A DNA stretch of 64,000 bases from Synanceia verrucosa (taxonomy: Eukaryota > Chordata > Actinopteri > Perciformes > Synanceiidae), in assembly GCA_029721515.1 (NCBI GenBank), contig CM056554.1, positions 25,887,256 to 25,951,255 of the forward strand. The letters run 5' to 3'. Shown here piece after piece: positions 22,331 through 35,500 of the stretch. Below the pieces are notes generated by a model, which was not told the origin of the DNA, ran no database searches, and worked only from the letters and a program-made list of their open reading frames with translations. Every line of letters starts with the position of its first letter. Within the stretch, counting starts at the first letter, position 1. The position numbers and the translations under genes are program-made.

Positions 22331-23448
22331 GAGGAGAAAACCTAAAGATTATGTTTGCACAACAGGTCTACGTTGTTTTAATCAGACAGCATTCACTCAA
22401 TTTGCAGGACAACCTATGAGGCAGGCCTGTCAATCAAAGCACTGGTCGTCACCCGGCTGGCACAAATGACTTCAAAAAATGTTTTTGTGTACAAAAATTA
22501 CAAGCAGCGGCGCATAAGCAAACCTTTAACAAAAATTAAGGTCAGTTTAAAAGTACTTAATTAATATTTTGTGCACTGTTTTAGCTTGCTTTCAAATGGA
22601 TTTCTCTGACATTAACACAGTACATCTCACTCTCACCTGCTCACCAGAGTCAGTTAGCAAAAACAATTTTGTACCTCATAGCATATTTTCTGGAGTTTCT
22701 GGTCTACTGCTGCCTTGTGCCTTGTCTGTGGAATTGAATTAAATTACAGCTGAACTGAACTAACACTGAAGACATAAAATAACAGTTAAACTTACTGCCT
22801 GAGGTAGCAGAAGACCAGCAACTTCTGTCTGATGTGGGGTAAAATTGCTCTTTTTGTCAGAGGAGTCTGGTGTGCTGGAGAGAGTTTATTAACAAGTGAT
22901 ATAACTTCGGTTCTCTGACAGAAAGGGCTCTTTGATAGCAAGGTAAAGCATGTTCTTAATACAGCGTACAGCGTGTTTTGACTGACATTGATTTTATCAG
23001 GTTTGCCTGTTTTTTTTTTGTTTTTTTTTAAGTTTTTAAAAGCCAAACTCAGCGCTGGTGGTTGAGACTGCTTCTCTGTACAAACAAAGCACAGACTCCA
23101 TACAACCCCACTTCACAAATCCTGAACTATTATTTTATTTTATTTTATTGATTATTTTCTGCCACACTGAGCCGATAAATTGGTGCATGGATATATGATC
23201 GGGACTGAAATTATTTACTGACAAAGATAACGGTATCTCAGAGTTGTCACATGCTTTTGTACTGCAAGATTAATTCTGTACACATTAATCTGAGGAGGAG
23301 GTTTTATTTTTGTGGCGTCTATAAAGTAACTATCGGCCACTGCCCCCTGTGGCCTTCCTCGTTGTATAAGGACTGATATTGTGCCACAGCTCAGTGATAA
23401 ACAGCTGCTCTTGAATGTGATTTCTTTGTCCCTTCCTCCCTCCTGCAG

Positions 23449-23581
23449 CTTATTGGTGACACAGCGACTTCTCCCTGAGGAGCCAAGAAGCAGACGGCTC
23501 ATGACTTCTGACCAGGACACGAAAGTTGTAGCTGAACCACAGGTGCAGCAAGTACAAGAGGCAAAAGAGAGCGCTCATTTG
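23449..23581 (+). CDS. larp4b: larp4b exon 2 (5' UTR end and residues 1-27)
   Basis: The acceptor TCCCTCCTGCAG ends at 23448 and the donor GTGAGT starts at 23582. The ATG at 23501 opens MTSDQDTKVVAEPQ, which matches the known N-terminus of vertebrate LARP4B. That match decides the start, although the frame is open further upstream. The exon ends in phase 0. Confidence 0.93.
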
Positions 23582-26500
23582 GTGAGTTTTGACCCGGATG
23601 TCCTGCATTTTCCCCCTAAATATGATATGATAGATTGATAGGAGTCTTTCCAGCCACCAAGAAGGCTCTGATGTTTGTTTGGTTTAGTTTAGAAAATCAG
23701 TAAAATGTCACGAGAACCAGAGAAGAAAAATCAAATTGTAGTGATAAACGAGATGCTTTGCATTCATGACAGTGTTTGCCTGTACAAACGTAGAGGTTGG
23801 CAAAATCGATGCAATCCTTCATCATGGTAGCATACCATGTAATATATTTTACACATTGCTATTAATATAAACTGCTGTAATTCAGTGCATTTTCTGGGAA
23901 AGCTAATAACAGCTTCTGTTAATCCAACACATTTCATACTGGTAAACTAAGAGTCATGATTATCTTCAATTAAAGGGGAAGTGCCATTTTTTTTACAAAC
24001 TGGACCTTATTTATGGGATAAAATACTGCTATTTATTTACTCACCCATTTCACTTTAGAGTCTTTTAGAGTATTTCCGACGAGATTTGGATTTGATGATA
24101 TCCATTTAACGGGAGTGAATGGGGCACAGAAATGCAGCCGGTGAATGACACAAAGTTGACCATTTCTCAAATAACAGACGTTTAATAAGACGGGCTACAC
24201 TATTACTATTCTCATTTGAGTAAAAAAAATTCAATCTGTAAACAGACTCTACTTCCTGATTATTATCGTTCACTAAGGACCCCGAGTGCCCACTTTCACA
24301 GTGCCTGAACTAAAACAAAGCATGTATGCGTATGTGACAACATCACAAATAAGTATTTTAGGTTGTTTTCTCACCTACCTTGTTTAATTCGATTAAAAAA
24401 AACTCAGGTTCGTTTCCTCCCTTGGTTCGGACCATTTTGGCCGGTATGAATACAATCACTCGAACTCTGGTGCGGACTAAACAAGCAGACCGAGGAGCTG
24501 GTCTCGGAGTGGTTCCTAGTGAACCCTGGTGTGGTTCGTTTCAGGTGTGAAAGCAGCCCGACCTCAACCCGACCCAGTTGCAAAAAAATAAAAAAAATCA
24601 ACCTTTTTGGATTTGATGGGCTCCCGTATTTTTCACGCATGTGACACACAACACAGACAGAGAGAGAGAGAGACACGTGAAGCGAACGTTACCTGTTCCG
24701 TCTTCTGTACAGTAGAGCTGTTGTTACTGTAGCATGTTGGACACGCATGAGAGCGCTCCTTCTCAGCTGTTTTGCTGCACGTCTTCGTCTTTGCAAAAGT
24801 ACGAACATGATATTGTAAAACTCATGTTGCATCAAACGGTCTTGACGCTCGAACATTTCTACAAAAAGCTGTAACTGTATAAACCATGTTGCTATGAGGA
24901 TAATGAGAACAGCACGCAAAGTATCCATTGTTTACGTAGGCCTACTTTTACTTTTGAGCTTCCTGCTTTACCCCGCCCATATGTTTACCGTTCAGTGGTT
25001 GAACGCCCTTAGCACATGTGTTAATTCTGGTACTGTTGCAATTCATCACAGTGTGAAAGTGAACCGGACCGGATGAATTTGGTCTGGACCTTCCTGCTGT
25101 GAATATGCGCTTGGTTAAGTAAGTAAGTGTTTTAGCTCCACTGTCAATTCAGGTGTTATGTCATTCCCTCCGACTTCCGACTTCTCATGTAACGCGAACG
25201 CAGCATTAGATACAATCGGACAATCTTTCTTTTTTTATTTTATTTTATTTTTTTTATTTTTGCTGATATTGGACGGATATCAGATCAGGACACCCCTAAC
25301 CAAAGTGGCAAAGTACATCGAGAACAAAAGGAATGAAAGATGTTCCATTCGGAACTTTAAACCCATATGAATTCCAAATGGACAGCTCTTGTAGCTCTTC
25401 TCTCTTCTCCTCGTCAGCTTGCCGCGACTGGATAGTTACCAAATGACTCAGAGTCAGGATGTTGGCAAGCGTCTGACTGGTGTCTTTGGGGTGTTCACAA
25501 GTAACGACCCAGGCTCGCCAAGAGGACGACTACCTCACCCCGATGTGGGGGAGGGTGTCAAAAAACAGTTGCCTACCTGCCGATTGACCTAAAGTCATGT
25601 AGTGTGAATAAGGCATAAATGCATTAATTCTGATTGTTGTGAACTTGCATCACACTGCTTTGTGTTGAGTTAGTGTCTGTATTCCAATAATGCTGATTTG
25701 TGCTTATTCAACATGAACCTAGGAACCTTTAGCAAGCACTGGTGTTTGTATTAAATTTACCATTAACTCTTTGAGTGCCGTTGATATATTTCGCCGTCTA
25801 AGCAGTTTTTCAGCAGCGGGTCGCAGATTGCGTCTCACACAGCCTGTCAGTAATGTTGGGGCTTCTGGGAGATGTAGTCACAGCATAAAGAGACAGTATA
25901 CACTAGGGGTGTGTATTGGCACGAATCTGGCGTTAAGATACGTATCACGATACAGGGGCAAACATATGATATATTGCGATACTATAGAAACAACGATATA
26001 TTGAGTTTCTTTGAAAGAATTTAATTGCAGGAAAACTGTCATAAGCATAGTAAACACAATGCTGTTACATGCTTAACATCAGCTTACTGAATTGGAACAG
26101 ACGTTGCCATGGACACCAACATAATACACACAGTCAAATATGCCTACTCAATCAAAAGCCTTCATCGCATCTAGTGAAAGGACAGCAGCAGCAGGGGTGT
26201 TTAAGTCTTGAGTGCCATTTATAATGTGTAGTAATCTTCTAATATTATCTGTAGCCAATCTTGATTTCATAAACCTTGTCTGATCACTGTGAACCAGTTT
26301 TGTCATGTGGCATTGAAGCCGATGAGCCAAAACTGTCGCGTAAATCTTAAGGTCTGCATTCAATAGTGAAAGTGGCCTGGAGCTGGAGCACTCCACCGGG
26401 TCCTTTCCTTTTTTAAGAAGTAGTGTGATTAGTGCCGAATTGACACCCCTGGAAAACGAACCGTCTTTGATTGAATATTGAATCATATCTAGTATCAGTG

Positions 26501-29500
26501 GGCCAAGAAAGGGCCAAAAAGTAAGGTAAAATTCGGGTGGGATACCATCTGGCCTTGGTGATCTACCTTTACGCATGTCCTTAGCAGCCGCCTCACACTC
26601 CTGCAACGTGACAGGGCCATCCAGCTTAATGGAATCATCATTATTAAGGCGAGACAGTTTAGCGCTGTTTAAAAAATTATCACAGATGTGTTTGTTGATA
26701 TTACATTCGGAAGTATATACTGTAGCTCCTGATAAAAGGAGGCAAAATTTACTTTTTTTGGGTCAAATTGCAGAGTCATCTTTATCTTCAATGCAAAAAA
26801 TATCAGCAAAATGTTCGTCCGTCTGAAGCTTCATTGCTAATAGATGACTAGGTTTTGAGGAGTTAAAATAATACGTTTATCTTGTTTTGTGCATCAGAAA
26901 CTCTGAGCGGCGCCTCAAAAGAGAGTTAATCTCTTGTTTGGTAAGTTCCTTGACGTTGATGTTAGTCCCTACTCTTGGTACCTCCTGTTCTGTCCATGCT
27001 GCTGTCCCACACCACATTGAAATCAGCCCCCAGAATTAAATGAAATCCTGTGAGATCAAGCAATTGTTTAGTTAGAAGATCATAGAAAGCGACATCAAAC
27101 GCATTAGGGGCGTAAACGGAAACAAGTGCAATGTTTTTCCCATCCATGTGAATCTTGGCAATAACAATCCGGCTCGCATCATCCACTCAAGAGCCAATCA
27201 TGTCAAATTTTAGTTTACATTTGCACAGCACCATTACCCCTTTAGATTTAGTCGCTGCAGAAGAAGTTGCAATAGGATGATAAATCTTGTTGGCTAATCT
27301 ACCTGCATCTTTGCACAGTAAATGTGATTCCTGAATCATAGTGAAATCTACATTTTTCTTACGGAGAAACTCTAGCACACTGGTTCTTTTATGTGAGACA
27401 TTAAGACACCTGGCATTAACTGAAATGAAGTTGAGAGCTATCATATGCTAGGATAAATAGCAAAGTGGAAAAAAGGAGCCCCAATAACAGTAAAAGAAAA
27501 GTCTGGATCCATTAAAAAAAAGTGCGAAAAGGAAAAGGAAATATGACGTGAACCATCTCCACCCTCCTCCAGCAAAATACACCTGAAACGCTCATAAATG
27601 TCTGTCAAAGAAATGGAGAGAGTGAGTCACAGCATCTTATCCAGGTCACTCCATAAGGTGCAAAATTATAAGGGGGGAGGGAGCACCACAATACAAAGTC
27701 AGTTAAGTGTTTTGATGCATTTCAGAGCCTTCTTAGGATCTTCAAAGCGATGCTTTACCCCGTTTAGGGTTGTGAATGAAAGCACAGCAGGATAGCTGAT
27801 GCCAAACGGGATTTTTGCCGCGTGAAGCAGACATTTACACTCCAAGAAAGAGTGTCGACACTCCTGTGTAGCCTTGGAGAAGTCTTGATAGAAGCTAATC
27901 TTATGGTTCTGCTAGCGAACATCTCCAAGCTCTCTAGCAAGTCTCACCCGCTCCTTCTGCTGAAACCTCAGTAAGCGCACGATGAAAGGCCTTGGTGGGG
28001 CTCTGGACTTGACTGGTAGTAGCGACCGATTAGCACGTTCCAAATCCAGACCCCCCATGAAGTAGGCTCAGAGGATTTCGGGGAGAGTAGCCCTCAGGAA
28101 CGATATGGCATCTTTGTCTTCAACACATTCTGGAAAACCATATATGTGAAGATTTACTTGTCTCTCCCATTCTTTGTATTCGGTTAATTTAGCGTTCAGT
28201 TTTTCCACCTCGGAGGCCGGGGGGGGGAATCGCAGCGCGGTCTCTCCGCTTCCTCCAGCATGTCCATATGAACCTCTGTGCTAGTCATCCTTGTTAGCAT
28301 GTCGGCTAGCTTAGCCTCCATTGCCTCGACAGCTCTTCTTGATTCTAGTACGTCCTTACGGACATATGCAAAGTGCTTGGCTTGATTCTCGTTTGGTCAG
28401 TTGCTAGTTTCTGAAGAAGTTGGTGTATCTGAGCAGCAGAGATGGAGTCGCCCGCTGCCCCTTCAGACGCCGATACAGGAGAAGCCCAATTCGGGAGCTA
28501 GCAGAAGCTCCAGCGTCTTGCTGTTTTTGAGATGCATGTGCATCATTTTTCTGAGAACTTGGCATATCGCCAGCAGGACAAACATATAATCGGCAACTCG
28601 TGAAAGAAAAAGTAATATGAAAAGTACCGAAAGTCCATATAGTCACACAAAATGTAAACTAGTGGTGCCGCAGCCTCCAACTTAAGCAGCCATCTTGCTC
28701 GGTGCCATCACGTGACCCCCCCAGCTTGTTCTTATTTTTCAGATCTAGCCAGGCGTGTTTTGTGTGAACACGTGGGGAGTGATGTCATACAAATGCAGCA
28801 TTAGAGGAACTTCCTGTTCCTGCACAACAGGCATCTAATAATGACGTGCATCAGATATTTAAGTGTCTGTCATCGTAGAAAAAGTATACCCAGTAATAAG
28901 AATAAAGAGAGCATCCAGCCACCTCAGCCCTCTGTTTTTGGACTGGGGTTGATTTCCCACACTGATTACGTATAATAGAGCAGTGCTTTGTAAAGAAACA
29001 TGAAGCAGAGATGGACGCAAGTGTTGTAACTAAATAAGCATGACCTGTTTTTGTTTCTCTTGTTTCATGAGCTTGAGCTGAAAATCACATGGTTTACATC
29101 TTACACATTTGCTTGATTGGCCCTTTGCTGTTTTTTGGGGGGGGGTTTTCTTTTCCATCTGTAAAACTCTCCCTTCAGCCCCCCCCCCCCCCAATAGTTA
29201 TTGAAGCTGTTACTTTTACTCATTTTGACTTGAGACAACACATAAACCTAATATCGCTAGGACTGTGGTTGGTTTCTGCTCAATAACTGGCTAATAACTT
29301 AACTTAAACTTAACTTTAACTAATAGTGTTAATACAGTATATGCAACATAATTTTGTTTCTTCCTTTTTTAGGACAAGCTTTGCTTTTATTCTAATGTCC
29401 CTCTTTGAATTATGTACTGGTGAACCAACAGAAACATTAACCGTTGCCATTAACATGACAGCTGCCATTAAACCTACCAATTACAAAAAAACACACAGAC

Positions 29501-32500
29501 TGCACTTCCTCCAGCCGTCGAGACCTAGATTTACCTCTAAAAACTTGGTACCTACCTTTTTATTATGATGTCTTCCTTCAGTGACACGGTGAATAATTGA
29601 AAAGCAAAATAGGTGGCAGGTTTTCATCATTGCCTTAACTCTGCAGTGTGTGACGGGGGATAGTTTGTGATTGTTTCAATGAAGAATAACTACTCAACCT
29701 GGAGTGAACAAACAACGAGTGCCTTAATTTGTTTAAAAATCACCTATTATGCAAAATTCGCTTTATAAAGGTAGTATAACAGTAGTATGTATCCCCATAG
29801 CCTGTGAATGAAAAAAGTCTGTCATCTCCTTCCCCTGCTTGCTCCTCTTCTTTGCCAATGTGCTGAAACAAGTGCATCTAAAATATCCCCCTTATCTAGG
29901 TAGACAAGGGGAATGCCCCTCCCTCCAGTAGAGGATACTGCTTTTGAGCTAGCTTCCCCCCCAGATAGACAACCCTCCTCTTAGGGCGCGCTCACACTAG
30001 GGCCAGTTCCATGCCGTGCCGAAGCCTGATTGCTCCCCCTCCCCTGTCCCCCCGCTCGCCCGCACTCACATTACTCTAATCCAACCGCACACAGGCCCGG
30101 TTGCCTCCGAAATATACGCCATCACTTTGATTCACATAATACGCATAAATTTGGCCATGTTGTTTCTAGGGATGCTCTTGTTGTTGTATGAAAACACAAT
30201 GGGAAACACTGAAATATACTTCTCCAACTGCGTAATACGTTATCCAACTCCATATCCATGGAGACCCCTCGAGCCCTCGCAGTTCTCCGTCGTGATGCGT
30301 GTTGTGCAGCCCTGCTGTGAAATGCACCCCCTCGCAATTCGCCTTAATATCGCAAACAAACACAGGGGAAAATTCTATGATTTAATTATTTCTGAGGGAG
30401 ATAGAAGAGAATATGTATGGATGGATGGATGTATGTGTATATATGTATGTATGTATGTGTATATATGTATGTATGTATGTGTATATATGTATAGATGTAT
30501 CTATGTGTATATATGTATAGATGTATGTATGTGTGTATGTATGTATGTATGTATATATAAATGCGTGCGTATATATACATACACATACATATATATGTAT
30601 GTGTATGTATATATAATGCGTATATATACATACACATACATATATATGTATGTGTATGTATATATACGTACGTACATACATAGACACACACACACACGTC
30701 TCCTTATAACTGTTACCCAGATCAAATAATACAATAAACTTTATCTGCAGAGGTTGAGGTGAAACCTGACAGCACGGTATGTTTACAGGCAAACTGATTT
30801 TACTATAAACTATGTATTATTGTAAGCACGTCGAGAGAAAAAACTGCACGTGTGTCAGTGGTTTCTTGGTCGCCTCACATCTGCTGTCAGTGAGCCGGTG
30901 GATTGAAACAAAGTCAGGTTAGTTAACAGATGTGGTGGAGTAACTAGCTGTGCAGACAACCACCAAGCTGTCTGAATTGTCTTTTAGATTCAATTTGATT
31001 TTGGTTTTTCAGTGATTAACACAGTCAAATGTTGCATTAACGTTGTCAGCCACAGTGGTTAGTGACATTTTTGTTCTCCCCAAAACATTTTATTGTCATT
31101 TTTCAAATCCTATTAAAAAAGGAGCTTGTTAAGGACACCCAGGTAGGACTCGTATGTTTTTGCTATTACAGAGAGAGTTAAGTAAGTTTTATCTCACTGA
31201 GTGCCAGCTGTTCTATGACACTAAAGTGTCTTGTGTCAGTGTTTTTTGCCCATTCTGAGTCATATTTCAAGAACCACAGAATATTTTGTACTATGACTCT
31301 GAAAACACTGAATAGGTCAAATGAAAGAAGAGACTCTATTTCATCATGAAAAAAAAAGTTTGTTTTTACCTTGTTCCATTCTTATCTGGAAGAGAGTAGA
31401 GGACACTGCCAACCTAAACGCCACTTTTTTTTGTCCAGAATCCGTCCATTTTGCTCTCTAATCTCGATCATCTCCACTTTCTGCTTTGATCTCTGAGGTG
31501 TATACCGTCTCTTTATGTCCTGACTACAAATCCTAGAAGCACCAATATTACTCACAGGCTGTGTGAGACCGCGATCGGTGAGGCGCTGCCAAAAACACTT
31601 TGACGTCAAAATGTGTCAATGGCACTCAAATAGTTAATCTCTTTTTGTATGCCATATGTTGTCTGTTTCATGTGTGTTTTCATTGATAATAAAGCAAAGA
31701 GCTGCTAAACTGCCTTTCCTTGTTTAACAACAATGACAGTAAAGATCTATCCTAGAATAAAAGGTACATACATGGCTGCAGGAAATGGCTCGTAACTAAA
31801 GCAGCGTGACTTATTATGCATCCCGTTGACTGGCAAGTGAACACCTGTTGGCCAAAAAGCATTTTAATTGAAAAAGTCATGGAAAATATGTCCTAAGAAA
31901 GCTAAAAAAAACTGTACGTGTGTGGACATCCAGGGATTAAAAATGAAGCAAAACTGGCCAGAGGAAGCACCATTCATGTTTTTTACTTAGTATGGGTGAT
32001 CCTGTGTCCCTGCAGGCTGCTCACATCTCTGGCCTTGTAGGTTATGACTGCCAGGGTGCTGCACAACCCTGCTGGGCTGATTGATGGGAGCACATGTGAT
32101 GTCAGGGCTAAATGCGGTCACCAGGGTGGGATGTTACGCCAGCTTCCAGCCAAATACTGGCTGTGACAAGTAAACTTGTCTCCTCTGCCAGCCATCATCT
32201 AATTTCCAGGTTCTTCAAAAAAAAATATAAAAAAAGACACAGCTGAAGGTGGGTGGTGAGTTGTAAGTGTTTAGCAAGATTTAAGGTTGTGGTCTCAATT
32301 GTACTTTTGTTTTTTTTTTGTTAAATCAGAGATCACACCTCTTTGCGGTTCCCCAGCAGCGACGATAATTTGCTGCCCCGGACAGACTGAGAAAGTGAAT
32401 CTGTGTTGAGTCAAAGCAAGCACAAGGACATGTCTTTATGTTTCCCCAGTGGATTTCAATCAACCTCTTCAAATAGGAAAGAATGACGAATTACGGAAAT

Positions 32501-35500
32501 GGGTAAGAAATGAGCGGAGGGCCTCTGGGTGGAGAGAATTTTTTTTTTCTCTCTCTCTCTCTCCCTGAATGCTGCGAAGAAATGGAAAGAGCTCGCTGTC
32601 TTTTCTTTCCACTGTCATTTACTCACGCTCGAGATCGGAAAGAAGATTGGCCGTGAAAAAGGAAGGGGCAAACTCTAGTCGTCAAGTGCTTCAGGCTGTA
32701 GGTCTCATTACAAGCCAGGATTAGTGGTGGGAAAAGTCACTAGAGTACTGAAATACTGCTGCCAGGGTGGAATACGCACAGTTCAGGATGTCAAGGCTTC
32801 AGTTGTGAGACGCTGGAGAGTTTTTTTTTTTTTTTTAATTTATTCAGCAGAAAACACCCTGTCGTTATTAAAAATACACTAATAATACAGATAATTTATT
32901 AAAACCGTGACTATTCCCCAGCTAGTTTAGCCTGGAGTGGAACTGGTGCCACAGTAACAGAAGCCATGTGGTTTCCATCTCATCCCTTATTCACACACAT
33001 TCACCATATGCTTTGCACATATGTGTCAGAGTCAGAGCAGAAATTGAAGATAACCTATTTATTGCCCTGCGTGGTAAATCAGATTACTTACAGAAAGACT
33101 TACTGGAAAGCAAAGAGGACTGGGATCAGATACTGTATCAGCCAAGCAACATTTTTAATTTAGTTCAGTAGTTGCAGGTATATAAATGGTTTTATTTGCT
33201 CTTGTGTGCGATGAATGCAGAAGTGCTCGAAAATATCAGGGCAGCTCATGTTATGTCCAACTGATATTTAATAACTGAGATTGTTGTCTAATTATTGTCA
33301 ACTTTGCAACTGTAAATTAACACGCCACATTAGTTTTAATGATGTAGAATATCGTTATAAATACAATTTCTATTACTTTTAGACAGAAAAATGTTCAGAA
33401 ATGAAGTGTTTGTGCACATTAATATTATTAATGAGCCACACTTATTCCGACTTACTTTTAATTTGTGGAGCCATGCAAGTAAAGACACTTTCCACAACAT
33501 CGCCCTGCTAATTTCAGAATAAAATGCCCTGTGTTTAACAAATGGAGGGAATCTGTCCACAGGAAAAGGTGCAAGAAGGCTATTATTTTTGTGAAAGAGA
33601 AACAGGAAGTGTTGAATTAAAAATACTTTCTTCATGTCTGTGAAGAATTCTACAGATACAGACATTGACACTCAAGTTAATGTAATGTCAAAAAGATCTC
33701 ATGAATTCATCATCACTATCGTCGTGGACAATTTTATGGTCAAAATAAATTTGACATGGTGTGATCGTTCTGACCGGTACAGCGGCATTAATCTCACGCG
33801 CATGTCGCCACTTAGGTCATTTACTCATCGTTTTATTCACAGATGGATGGAAAGCTTAAGCCCTGGTCACTTATTTCTCCGTCCAGTGGAAACCAGGCTT
33901 GTTTACAGTATAAATCAATCTGGAAAAAGGCTCCTTTCTTGACATTTTTTTTTTTTGTTTATTTTTTAAGCCACCTCATTCAGATTCAATATGTTTATTG
34001 TCATCTACACATTAGAAACAAGAGAGACCCTTCACACAACTTCAACTTAACAAAAGCTGCAAAAACAATAAATGTAACATGTAAATGTAAAATACATACA
34101 AATAAAGTGAGTACTGTGTACAAAAGGCAGAGTGCAGTCAAGATGTGTCTGTTAGTTGTGCAGGTAGAGTCACAGGTATGTAAATAACAGAAGTATGTAA
34201 AAATGTAGGCTGGTGACTTTGCATGCCATCTTGCATTAAGGGAACTGCTAATACCTCATCACCTTGAATCACTTATGTTGCTGCTAAATTAGTCTGCAGG
34301 AAATGGTGCTCAGCACGGAGCGTTTTGACTCATGATTGCTCAGCAGTGACCTTCGGCCTCCTTCAGTCCTGGAGCTGTCAGAGAGGCAGGATGAGCCTCA
34401 GGTCTGCAGACAAACAGATGCATCCAGCTGTTTCTGTTTTCTCCCCTGAAGGACTCTGACATGTCGGCCGTCTCTGACATCCTGTCTGAGGCGAGCTCAG
34501 AGCATTAAACTGCGGTGACACTGACCACAACCCGCTGATGTCCACTCTTGATGAATCACTTCTCACCAAAACTACACCCTGGATCAGGAGGAGTGGATAA
34601 CCTCCTCTGTGAACATTTTAAAAAGGCTGAAAGGTCAAACAGTGCCCGCTACATGCACATCCTGTGATGTCAGCAACAGTTTCTATAGCAGCCAGCTCGG
34701 ACAGGAGCGGTGGTTTTTCATTAGCGCAGGGCTGGATTATTAGCAGAGGGTGGGGGTGTGTGCACGGCCGGCCAGACGCATCCAGAATGATCTCGTAGTG
34801 CAGCGTTGGTGAAATACAATCCAGAACGACTTTTGCTGCTCATCCTGTATCTCCTCTTTCCTCTGCTTCTCCGACTAATTCGACTTTAAATAAGAGTCTA
34901 GTTTTTGCCTTCTTGTCATTAGGGGAAGAATGTTATTAAAACCAAGCTTTGATTAGGGTTGATTATTTCTTTTTAAGCGCGTGGATCACTAGAGCTCAGC
35001 TTGGTTGGAGCTCAGGTGTGCAGCGCAGCTCTTTCTTTTCTGCCAGAGAATGACTCAGTGCAACAGCGACAAAACATAAGAGGGAGCAAGACAGCCAGTC
35101 AGCTTCTGCAACGTCAGTCTGTTCGCCCACTGGGGCAGGGAAGCCTCAGCGCTGTCATCAGATTTGTTGAGTCAACGCAGCAGCTTGGATCAGAGGGGAT
35201 AGATGGAGCGTGGCTGTGCCGGTGAAGGAGCCAGGGCTGTGGCTGGTAGCGTTGCCTACCTGTGGAGGTACTTAGAGAGTGCTAATGATGGATTGGATGC
35301 AGTGGAGTCTCATTTCGCCACAACCAGGAAGCTCCTGGCCCGCCCTGCCTCAGGACCTCAGTGAAACGCTGGTTCTGACCACGTCTCTGGGTTACAGTCT
35401 GTTAGCCTGCGAGACATGTGTGCTGAACTTCCACTTTGATCCTGTGAGTATGTTCAGCAGGCAGCAGCGCTTCATAATGGATGGACAGAGGGATGGATGG

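Noticed and set aside
23381..23500. Upstream in-frame start for larp4b
   Set aside because: It is mostly intronic (acceptor at 23448), and MTSDQD at 23501 matches the known LARP4B start.
26575..26826. 83-codon + strand frame
   Set aside because: Lies opposite the L1 endonuclease/RT region and has no domain.
30382..30792. Long Tyr/Ile/Thr/His-rich frames on both strands
   Set aside because: Products of the TATG microsatellite.
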